Shown: positions 29,701 to 41,700 of the stretch, in pieces
Layout: each line of letters begins with the position of its first letter
Position numbering within the stretch: the stretch's first letter is position 1
NCBI GenBank assembly: GCA_907165065.1
Contig: OU015525.1
Span: 44,684,037 to 44,748,036, forward strand
Length of the DNA: 64,000 nucleotides
Direction of reading: 5' to 3'
From: Caprimulgus europaeus
Taxonomy: Eukaryota; Chordata; Aves; Caprimulgiformes; Caprimulgidae
Position numbers and translations under genes: made by a program
The notes under the pieces: generated by a model
Told to the model about the DNA's origin: nothing
Database searches by the model: none
The model's input: only the letters and a program-made list of their open reading frames with translations

Positions 29701-32700
29701 CCCTAACAGCTATGGGGAGCTCTTTACAGTTGTCATCCTGGAAACTAGGAGCCTTGAAGCTACTCTACAGAAGTAGTTGATGTACATTGTCTGGTGTCTG
29801 AAGGTGAACTCAAAAATGTGATATAACTGATCCACTAACCAGAACTGTTGTGTACTTTTAACCTGAAGGAATGCCAGTAATAATTGTTTGCTGAGTTTTT
29901 ATCAAGGCCAGAAACTTAGTACTATGAGGGTTTCATGGTTGTGTTATGTACTTACAATAAGTTTAAGTATTTTTAAGCTCTGTAACAGTTTTTCAGAGGT
30001 TCATGTTACTAAAAATAATGTAAGTAAGTTATAATCCAAAATTGATAGCAGTTAGACCAAGAGCAAAGGAACCCAGGTTTGAGAGCTACCAGTTTGAGAC
30101 ACTCTTATAATTCTTTGCAGCTGCAGACAACTGTGTAAACAGAACATAGGTCTGGAAGAACCACATGAACACCTCTTTTAGCCCATTTATATTTACTTGC
30201 AGGCTAAAGCTAGCATTTCCTCCTACCTTGCAAGAGAGAACCTGTAAATGCATTCTGTATAACAGTTCAAAATAAAACCAACAAAAAAAAACTGTGAATA
30301 TTCCACAATAAAAGACCAGAGGAGACTATGCATGCTGTCAGGACCCCTTAAACTTCTCAAGAGATTTGTTGTACATAAACACACATGGAACTCAGTGGCT
30401 TGTGTTAATACCATAACTGATGGGGCAAAACAGGAAAAGTAGGTCCTGATCACAAAAGTGTTTAGAAATAGCTTTATCAAAGTCATAATTTCTCCTAGCA
30501 TATTTCTCTTGAAAGATTTTTGAAAATCATCCCCTTGAAGTTGTATAGAAGAAAAGTGTGCTCAAACAGCAAAATTATACAGGGTTTACAAAAGAGAAAA
30601 AGAACTTCAAGCTTTCTTCTGTTTCCTTCTTCCGTTCTACTAGTGTATATATCCATCCATTGTCTACTGGTTTAACTGGTAATGACAGTAGTCAAAAATC
30701 TCAGCCTCTAAACTTACTGCCAATTTCCTTATAGCATTATCAGTGCTATGAGAAGGAAGAAAGTCAGAGGAAGAAATAGATTTTGTCTATATCTGGTAGT
30801 AGCTCTTGTTCAATTTAAATGTATGCCTTTAAGCCTCAGCAAAAGGCAGGGCAGTGATTTAACAACTGCAGTTTACAACAGCTTTGTTACAGTTTGATTT
30901 GTTTTACTAGCAGTCAGTTCTACCAGGTTCATTCTTCTTCCTTCCCCTCCCCATCCCACTGTGTGAAATAAAACACACTTGCTTTAGCAACCTCATTTTA
31001 CTTTGCACCAGAGCCAGGCTGAAAACCATCATATAGTGGACTCCTGTGGCTCAGCTGGCAGGCAGTAACTTCATGAAGCATAGCAGCTCACTAGCTGTCA
31101 GTCATAATAATTCACTTTAAAAGTGACTTAAATACTACCTGTATGGAAGCAGGAATTACAAAGCACTAACATAAAAAGCTTGATGGCTAAAGTAAGTCTA
31201 TGAACAAGACTTCGGAGTTTTTCATTTACTAAGATAATTTTGGGTTTAACCATATCACAACTTTATAGAAAATGTGTTAAAAAGTACAGGAAAAGTTTAT
31301 AAAACACTTCAGAAAAGCTCTTGGTTATTTTGTCTTACTTTGCTACAGCTCTTTTTAAGTAATATGATTATCATTTTTTTAACATGAGCAATGTATTTCA
31401 GGAGATGAAATCTGAGCTGAAGATGAAGTATGATGCCCAGGTTACTTTGTACAGAAGTTACCGAGTAGGAGACCTTCCTGACATCCAGATTGAATACTGC
31501 AGTCTCATTGCCCCTCTGCAGGGCCTTGCCCAGGTCTGTCTGCTTTTCAGAGGTCATTTGTGAAGTTTTCTGCTCTTGTAGGGAAAATGATGTGTAGCTG
31601 GACAACTGCTTTCAAATTGTTTTGTAGTCAGCCACTGTGACATGCATTTAAAGAGTCTGTTTTGAGGGAGTGTTTCTCCTACTCCTGGGATGGACAGGCT
31701 GAGAAAGTTGGGGCTGTTCAGCCTGGAGAAAAGAAGGCTTTTTGGAGACCTTATAGCTGCCTTCCAGTTCCTGAAGGGTCCTACAAGAAAACTGGGTAAG
31801 GACTTTTTACAAGGGCAGGTAGTGATAGGACGAGGGGTAATGGCTTTAAACTGGAAGGAAGAAGTTCTTGACTGTGAGGGTGGTGAGACACTGGAACAGG
31901 TTGCCCAAGAAAGTTGTGGATGCCCTCTCCCTGCAAGTGTTCAAGGACAGGTTGGATGAGGCTTTGAGCACCCTGGTCTAGTGGAAGGTGTCCCTGCTCA
32001 TGGCAGGGGGGTTGGAACTAGATGATCTTTAAGGTCCCTTCAAACCCCAACCATTCTATGATTCTGAGATGCCTTGTAGCTTGCCTCATCTGAGCAGTTG
32101 AGTTGAACACTGAGGACCTGAGACATCATCTGTTGTCCATTGCCTCTATGTTTCTCTGCTTGAGTAACAGATGGTGGTAGTCTTTACAGACATTACTGCA
32201 AAGGACATCTCACTGTACAGCAACAAAATAGCCATTTATTCTTCTATATGGCTACACTGGAATTGTAAAAATACAAGTGAAATTGCTGTTTATAAGGCTG
32301 GACTCAGACTACTCAGTAAAGCTGATCCAATACTCTTTTCCTACCTGAGAGCAGTAGAAACTGTAGGCTGAACTTATCCCATTTTACAGTGTTTGGGAAG
32401 TCACAGTGTTCCTAATTACTTCTGTATTTAATTTCTTTTGACTGTCCCTTCCTTATCTCTGTGTAAAGGGAGGAAGTAGCACAGTCATGGGTTATCTGAA
32501 TAGTATTAGACCAAGAGTTAGACCAAACTCCAGACCCATGATAGACTAGGATGAATAGGATTATGTTACACATACAAATGTGTTCCTGGTTTGAAAAAAT
32601 GCCTTCAAATCTCAGATGGAACTGCGTGTCTGTACAGACAGTCTGTCTCTCTGTGTTGGCTCCCTCAATGCTGGGTCTGAGTCTACTCACACAGTGATGT

Positions 32701-35700
32701 CTGCAGATTTTTCCTGAAACTCTCTTTGCTGGCAGTGGTGTCAGTAAAATGATACTAGGTGTCTAGATGCTGTGGTGGGGATTGTGAATATGTGAAAATT
32801 GTAAATTCTCTCCTCTCCACCAACGCTCTGGCCTGAAACCTATATTGTTGTGGAGTTTCTTTACATAGAAGAATTAAGATGGGATTTAAATGGGTAGTGC
32901 AGTAATGCCTGGCACAGGTGTGATGCATGCCAGACTAATTATTCCGCTCCCAAAGAATGTCCGCATAGGGATTGGGTACAACATGGGTCGTGTCTCATAG
33001 TTTCATTTATTAGTTTATTACATCACAGCAAAATTCAGTTGTTTGTGTTGTAATTTACAGAAAGATCCAACATTTGCCAAGCAGCTTTTCAGCAGTTTGT
33101 TTGGTGGAATTTTTCATGAGGTAGAAAGATCTAAAACTCCTTCTGAGAAAAAAGTCATCATCCAGAAGCTGCTGGACAACTTCAATAGTTTCCTGAGTAT
33201 GAGCCTGTCTTACTTCCCACCATTCATTGCATGCATCCAGGTAAATCTTGCTGTATGACATGAAAGTAACTGAATATAATGTCTTTGAATGTGTGATGAA
33301 CCCAGTGGTAGTGAAGGTTAAATACTGAACTTTAGAGTGATGGAAAGAGGATTATTAACCAAATGGATGTTTCAAGTGATTCTTGTTAAGGTGAACAAAG
33401 TAATTCATGCCTCAGAACTGATTTTTCAAGGTTTCTACAATTTCTGGTCTGCAGAGTTTGAGTCACCTTTAAATGTCTTAATTGCATCAGTAACAAGAGG
33501 AGACTTGATTTTAAATGAAAGCCACAAGAACAATTGAAAGGGTAATGTGGGTGTCATGTGCTTATCTTCCTGTTTCTGGGAAGTGCTTACTGAGGAATAC
33601 TTTGATGTCTTGAGGGTATCGGTAGCTGTCAGACTGTTTGTTGTTAGCAACTCTTATTTATTTTTTCAAATAAACCCCCAGAAGTAGCTGTCAGGGGACT
33701 TCAGTAATGAGGGAAGGACTCCCTTCCACTGAACAGTGAGTGGGTGCACCACAGCCATTTCACTGGAAAAGAAACACAAGCCTTTCTGCTATGAGAGTAT
33801 ACTGACTTGGAAGAGATTGCAAACTTCATCTCTTACCCCCGTTTTCAGGGAGATAAAAAAAACTTGTCCAAGCACCTCTTACATACTCATTGTTACTGTA
33901 TTTAATCTTTCTTGTCAACTGTGTTGATGTTGATGTTGATGTTGCATCTGATTTGTAGCTCTCATAATATTTTTTTTTTGAGTGGCAAGTAATGGTTTCT
34001 TCTTTCTGTTATGGAAATCTAAATACTCTGTGACAGCAAATGTCATTTGTAATACAGGAGAAATGTCTAGTTTGGACTAGCTTTTTAAATAGTTATAAAC
34101 TTTGTTTCTTAGTACTTGTATTTACACATCTGAAAAAATGTAATTTCTTGTTTACTTTTTTTTCAGTGCAGCTGCATAAAAAGTCAAATGCTATTGGGAT
34201 TTTTCTGGGCTGTCTTGGCATTTTTTGAGCCAGCATCTCACAATAGCTGTCTGTTAATATTCCCTCTTGACATTGCATTTGTTGATTCTCTGCCTTGATA
34301 TTATTTGTGTTGAATTATACTGTCTGTTAGACCCTATTAATAACACTGTTGTGTTAGGCTACTTTTTTTCTGAATAGATGTAAAAAGAAAGCTCAAAAAA
34401 GAGGTAAGTTAAAATTAGTCAAAAATACAAACTGTTTAAGTGCGATGAGAGCATCTCATTGCCATCCCCCTTCAATGACAAAAGAACAGCAGCATGAAGG
34501 CAAGCCTCAGCCTGTGTATTTAAGCATCCTGTGTAACAGTGAGAGGAAATCAGCAGGGAACAGAGCTCATATCTGTTCCAACAGGGAACAGAGTTCATAT
34601 CGATCAGGAGAGAGAGCTGGGAGAGGGGGAGCACACAGTGCTGAGGCTGTTATTTGGCTCACAAAGACTGTCCTAAAGGCTTGGCCATTTGGAAATGCAG
34701 CTTCTGTTTCCTGTATACCAATGGTATAATACATATTGGCTTGTTTCAGAAAGGCTTCCTGCTTCACTACTGTTTCCTTCTGGTTATTTGACTTTTTGGT
34801 CTTCTACGGGTTCAAGTCCCATCAGGAGAGTAACTTAGTGATAAAAAGAGCTGTTTTCAGTTAGAGGTATAAACTTAAAATTGAGTATTAGGCTCTGGGA
34901 TTGGCTTTTAGGACAGATTAAAAACCAACTGAAATACTAAAGAAGAAGTTAACCTCATGACAAAAGTGTACATAGGCTCAATAGAGATACCTGTCCTCTG
35001 AAGGACATATAATTGCCTTATAAATATTTTAGCTGTCAGGCCAGCTTGGATGCCATTCATCCTCATCTCTGAACATGTGGTATAAGTAAAGACAAAATGC
35101 ATTGCATATGGAGCAAGGAGCATTCACTCTGCTTTCAGAAGATTAGTGATGAAATGGTCACCAAAACTTACTAAATAGGAAGATATCTCCTTTGATGTGG
35201 GACAATGTCTGTAAATTGTGAGTTTGGGAGGGTGTTCATTCTCTGGATGGAGTGTTGTATTTGCACAATTCTGTTTATACGTTGTGCAGTTGTCACTGCA
35301 TCCCTGACATAACCCCTAAAATCTGGCAGCAAAGGAACATGTGGTCATACACAGGAGTATCGGGGCCACATGTGTAGCTTTGATAGAAACTGCGAGGTGA
35401 AATTACCTGAATAGCAGGTGAAGCATATGCTAACCCCTCGTTGGGAAACACCTAGTCTGTAACTCAGGAAGCTACCAGAAGCTGTTCTTTTTCTCTTTTT
35501 TTCTTTTTTAATTTTTTTTATTGTGTACAAATTTATTGGTGTGTGAGTCCCAACTATACAAATTGTGTAACGAGTTCGCTTATGCCAGATGCCTATTCTG
35601 CAGTTTTTGTGGTGGTTGCCATTGATCAAAGTGTAGCTTGGGTGTTTTCACACTGTCCTGTTACAGTTTACAAATAGTGACTTAAAAAAAAAAAAATTAT

Positions 35701-38700
35701 TTTTTTTTTTTACTACTTAGTATTCTTGAACATATTGCATTGCAAGAATCAAAGGTTAATTTTTGTCCAAAAATTCGGTGCTGTTTCTTGTAATCAAAGT
35801 TGTATTACCACTCTTCCATGTCGTAGATTTTCTTTCTGCTTGTTTGGTTAAGATATTATTGCAGCTTTTCTTTAGGTTCTTCACTGAAAAAAAAAACAAA
35901 CCAAAAACCAAACACAACCCTGGGTTTAATAAACTTGTCTGCTACTTTCTCGATGTATTTACCTGCACTTGAGATAATGATTCAAGTATTTAATAAAACC
36001 TTCAAGTAATAAAGAATGTTTATCACTGAAAAAGCGGTTATTCCATAGTTGAACTGGTGTTAAATAAAGATGCTAGAAATATTGTCATGTCTTTAAATCA
36101 GGCAGGACTAGATGAGTGCAGTACTAAATTAGTTTAATGGGGAGCTGTGGTATACTAAAACTGGGTATGTGGAATAGAAAGCCTCCAACTCAAAGCAGGC
36201 ATTGTGGTTAATTGTGCCTTTGGCTTATGGCAGCAAAGCACCACTCAATAGGTTAAGTGAAATGTAGCTGTTGTGTAGTGGGCACCATGCTGCCAACAAA
36301 AAGAAGGAAAGAATGAGGCTGTGAAGGTGTCCATCTACCTCTCCCCCACTTCGCATGTGTTTCTGTCAAAAGAGAGTTGTCCCATGCTCTGGAGAAAGAC
36401 AAAGTAGAGGGGTTTTTCTCTATTGTTCTTTGTCTGAAGACCAACAGCACAGAGGGAAAAACATTTCAGTTTTCCTAGAGTTGGGAACTTGTGGAGATTT
36501 AATGGCTTACTTCCAAAGTTTGCACTATAAAAAAAGGAGTATCAAATAGGTGATCTGTAAAAGATAACTATCAGTATAGTTTTAGACCAAGTAGGCATCT
36601 GTTGTTTTGTTTTATTTTACAGGAAACAAGTTGCCAGCACAGAGAGCTACTAGAACTGGATTCAGCTAATGTGAGCACCAGCTGCCTTGCAAGTTTACAG
36701 CAGCCAGTGGGCATCCTTCTTCTGGAGCGTGCCCTGATGACTCTGTCCCCTGCAGAGGAGCCCCCGTCCAAGCGGATGCGTGGGAGGACAGAGCTTCCCC
36801 CAGATGTGATCAGATGGATTGAACTTGCTAAGTAAATTCTTGTTTGAGACAATTTACTCCCATTTCAGCTTGCCTTGTGAACAACTCTGGCTTTATGGTT
36901 TATGGGATTTCTTTTTTAATCTTGCCTTCTTTTAGAATTAAATATGCTGTCAATTTCTTGTCAGTTAATTACTGTCTTTCAGTTAGAGCAGTTAGACTTA
37001 ACAGCTGTGCACCCTGATGATGCTATCAGACTACTGAAAAACATCTTGTTCATAGCTTTTCAGCAGCAGGAGTTTCCACAGTTCAGGTATTATACTACAA
37101 GATGAAGTTTATCTAGTTAAATATACATTTATGATCTTACATAAGAACTATCAATTTTTTTATTATTTTTTTTTTACTATTACAACCCAGTAGTATTACT
37201 GCTTATTGAATTATTATATTTTTTAAATAGCTTATGTTTGCATTGATATACCTCTGTTCAACTAATTAAAAGATTTCACTTTTCAATTTTACTAGGCTCT
37301 ACCGATCTCTTGGGGATTATGATGTCCTTCGTGGCATTTTCAGTGGTAAGATTGGGACTAAGGAAGTTACACAGAAAGCATTGTTGGCAGAGGCAAGGAG
37401 TGATTATGCTGAAGCAGCTAAATGTTATGATGAGGTAAAATGACAACAATATCTTTTTGTTTCATAAATCTCTCATGGCTTAAAACTAATAAGCCAAAAT
37501 AAAACATTTTGAGAAGCAGCAGATTGTTTAAAATGTCATTATGTTTTGTCTGATTGATGGTTGAATCTGTAAAGACAGGGCAACAGATGAGCATTCACAA
37601 CAAAGCAGTAAGCATGATGCTTTGTACTGTTTGTTTCAAAAATTCACCTTTGCAATCACCTGGGCAGACAAGTAAAACACCTTGGGCACACTACCAAGAG
37701 AGCAAACTGCATGTGTTCATGGCAAACAAAATTTGAGTTACAGTGAGTAAAACCGAAGAAAGATCTCTTTAACCTTCTTTTAAAGTCTTCACTCTTTAAA
37801 AATGCAGGTTTACTAAAGGTGGCTACCTGAAATGAATTTATATATAAATACCAACAAGCTTTAATTTTATGCTGTTAATGTTATTGTCACATTCTGGTAA
37901 ATGGAATTTTTTTTTTTTTTGTGAGACAATGAATTATTGTTAAGTTCCTGGTGATTTAGAATTGAAACTAGTCTCAGATTCCAGCTCAGAACCTTCCTCC
38001 CCATCAAATTAATTCCCTAGGCACTCTCAAAAGAAGACTGGCAAGATGGAGAGCCAACAGAAGCAGAGAAGGACTTCTGGGAACTTGCATCTTTGGAATG
38101 CTATGACCACCTCACAGAGTGGAAGTCTCTGGAATATTGTGCTACCGTTAATATTGATAGTGGAAAACCTCCAGACCTAAGCAAAACATGGAATGATCCA
38201 TTTTTTCAGGTTTTTAGAAATCACTTTATTGATACTGCACTGTTTTTATCTCTGCGGGGATGTCCTACAGTACTGTGATTTTGAGTGGAAATCAATCGCA
38301 TTAATTGGGTTAATTTTATTATGGAAATTAGCAAAGAGTCTAATATATAAAGTAATTGAAGCCGTTAATTTTGCTGGTTTTACAATGTTTTAATTTTTAC
38401 CCTGAGTCTGTGGCTGATCACATAGTACCAGCTTTATCATCATCACCTTCTTGCAGTGTTTGTGTTGCTTTTATCACTTTTATTTGTTTCATGTTTTAAG
38501 AGTTGCCAAACTATTGGTTTTGAAACTGGTAGAAATTGCTAACAGCTTCTTGAGCCTTTTTTTGTTAGTGAATTGGAATTTGTCTAAAGGGAAAACACCT
38601 AAGAAAACCATTCAAAATATTTTTATATCTGTTTGATCTTCCACTGATAACAAAAAATTGATCATCTAATATTCCATTTCTAGAAATAAACTCTGTATTT

Positions 38701-41700
38701 TCACCTTGTAGGAGACATATCTGCCCTATATAATACGCAGCAAGTTAAAGTTACTGCTCAGCGGGGAAAATGACCAGACTTTGCTAACTTTTATTGATGA
38801 GGCAATGAAGACAGAACAGAAAAAAGCCATTATAGAAATGCATTACAGCCAAGAGCTTAGTCTCCTTTACATTCTGCAAGATGATTTTGACAGAGCCGAA
38901 TATTACATTAGCAATGGCATGCAGATCTTCATGCAGGTAACAATCTCCCCTGTGTCTGATACTCTTTTTCTGTATAAACTCATGAAACAATTAAACTACT
39001 GTCGCTGTAACTGCTGCTAGATTATACTCTCAAGAGAAACACTTGCCCAAATACAGTGAAATCTAGGTGCTTTCCAATCACATGACAAAACTCCTTTGAA
39101 TTCACTGCTTGCAGTGATGAGATTTGAGCCAGCCGGTTGAGTGCATCCTCCTGTTTTAATTTGTTTTATTTTGCTGATTTCATCTATTGAAATTTTTCAG
39201 AGTAATTGTTTTTGCAGATTAATAGCAATTTTATTTCATTCATGTTTTCAAAAGCCTCCTGTCCCCAGAAAAAAACTTGAAAAGAGAGTATTACTTTGAG
39301 AGGTTACAAGTTCCATCCATTACTAAGTTTTGATTAGACTGTAGGACGTTCCTAATACCTAGGATATGAATTGCAGCTAGGGTATTCCTCTGTACTTGTC
39401 TAAAGCAGAGTTACTCTCAGATTACAGGTTATTAAATTACTTGTAAAAGGTTGGGTAGAACATAATGTATAGGAACATCAGACAAATAGTTTGCAGAGCA
39501 TGGAACAGAACCATGTTATAAATTCTGTATATGAAATCTTACACACTCTCCCTTTCTTTTCAGAGCTATTCCAGCATTGATACTTTGTTACATCAAAGTC
39601 GACTGACCAAACTGCAGTCTATACAAGCTTTGACAGAAATACAGGATTTCATCAATTTTATGACCAAGAGAAGTAAAGATTTTTTTTTTTTCTTAAGTGA
39701 TATTTCTTTCATTGAGTTAAATAATCACAGTTTCCTGAACTTTGAATTTCTGTTTCCACACTTAGAGGACTGAACTCCTGTTTGAAGGAGCGTAGGTCTG
39801 CAATTACTTCTTACTGTCATCTTGACAGTAAGAACTATTGCAGTTGGGTAAGATAGGCTTGAAGATAATTTTGTGTTCTATTGCAAAGTTTTATTAGCCT
39901 AGCTATTCTGATAAGAGTTAAGTATCTCTTTCAAAAGTGTAAGTCATAATTTTAAACTAAGATTTCTGTTGGGGTCACTTCTGGTAGCAAGTAGTGGTTA
40001 GCAGAGATAAAAGATGGATGTGGTATATAATTTATAGCTACGGAGAAAGACATGAAATAAAAAATTATGCACGTGAACCAAATTATATATTAAATTCAGT
40101 TAACAGTTCCACTGTTAACAGCACATTCCTGTATGGAAAGATACCTACCCAGTGGTGATTCACAGTTACAGTTGACACTTATGTCCTTATGGAATTTCCG
40201 GTGCTTCAGCAATAAACAAAAGCAATATGATCACCAACTAGTGTATTTAATGCAAGCCCAGAAATGCAAGTGGGTTGTTTTATTGCAGTTTTGTGATTTG
40301 AATGTTAGACTATGTTTGGTTTAGGTCTTTTTCACGTTGTTTGGATTTAGAGGCACTTAAAGTATTCTTAACTGATTTCTAGGTAACTTAGCTTCGCAGG
40401 CTTCCCTTAAGAGACTTCTCAGAATTTGGACAAGCAGATATCCAGATGCTAAAATGGATCCTATGAACATCTGGGATGATATCATTACAAATCGGTAAAA
40501 TTACTTTCTTGGGTTAGCTTTAGTTCTGTCTGACTGTTGGGTTCTGAGAGGTGCTTTTTTCTCATGCTGCTTGTTTTCTTATGGAGGGGTTGTTGATCTA
40601 GTGTATGACTTTTATTTTTAGCTGTTGTAATAGCTTTGTCAGTGTAACTGGTTTTTGTTTGACTAACTTGTCGTGAGAAGCAAAAAGAGACTGAAAAGTG
40701 GACAGGGAATAAACTGCATTTTGATATGGAAATAACTGTTAGTTTAGGCATTTTCTGGCATCAGTGACTACATGCACTGTGCAAGCTAGCCCACTTCAGC
40801 AGCCCTTAAACACTTCTAATTGAGTATATCAGCTGCATTGAGCACATTGAAACACCACCCAAAAGGCCAGTCTGTTACAAATAAAAATATTTACCTACTT
40901 TGTAGGAAGGTCCAAAGTTAGGGAGTGTACAAAATAAGCCCTGCCCTGTCACTATCAGTGCTTCACGTGTTTATAGGAAAGTTAAGGACCAGTGCTGTAA
41001 TTAGGGACTGCTGCTGTGTGACTGTTGCTAGAAAGAAGAAAAGCTCTCTGGAGACTCCTTTGGATTAGGGCCAAAGAAACTGGAATGCTTTTTTGAATTT
41101 GAAAGTTTTCTGTCCTCCCTGTGGTACCTGTCTTTCTCTAAATCCATTCTTCCTGTGCAAATCTAGATTATTTTTCCTTTCCTGGGGGACAACTTCTTCA
41201 ACAGCTCTGCTGATAACCACTGTGCTCTGTAATTTATTTTATTATTGCTGGGTGTCAGGAAAGCGTAGCTACGGAATTGCTTATTACAAGTAAATATTAG
41301 GCAGAATACATGATGTGGCTTACTCCTTTACAAGTCTCAAAACGTTTATGACTCAAAGGGTTGTCAATGCCTTGAACATTTTTATATGCTTTTAAAAAAA
41401 TCTTTATCACATCCTAAATTAGTGATGAAGGTTATACCTTTATTCTGCACCAAGCCAAATCCAGACTGCAATGCTTTCCCCTGTATTGAATAGCAATCTA
41501 TGTAATGAGAGATGCTATTAAATTAGACAGGACTAGTTCCAGAATGAAAAGGATTTAGCATTGATTAATGACAGTTCCCTTTCAAATGTTGAGCATGGTC
41601 ACTGGTCTTTTCTGCAACACAAATTTCAATATTTACATGTGTTGGTGTAATATACGTTTGAATTGCAGGTTGTCGTAAAATACAGCTTGACACAGTATAT

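Noticed and set aside
31690-31959. 89-codon open frame
   Set aside because: Lies wholly inside the CR1 3' region, which is noncoding at this end of the element.
33920-33945. TGTTGA hexamer run as a possible array
   Set aside because: Only about four short direct units without spacers; simple sequence, not a CRISPR or satellite array.
34806-34819. tRNA B-box-like GGTTCAAGTCCC
   Set aside because: No matching A box, acceptor stem or cloverleaf upstream, so neither a tRNA nor a convincing tRNA-derived SINE.
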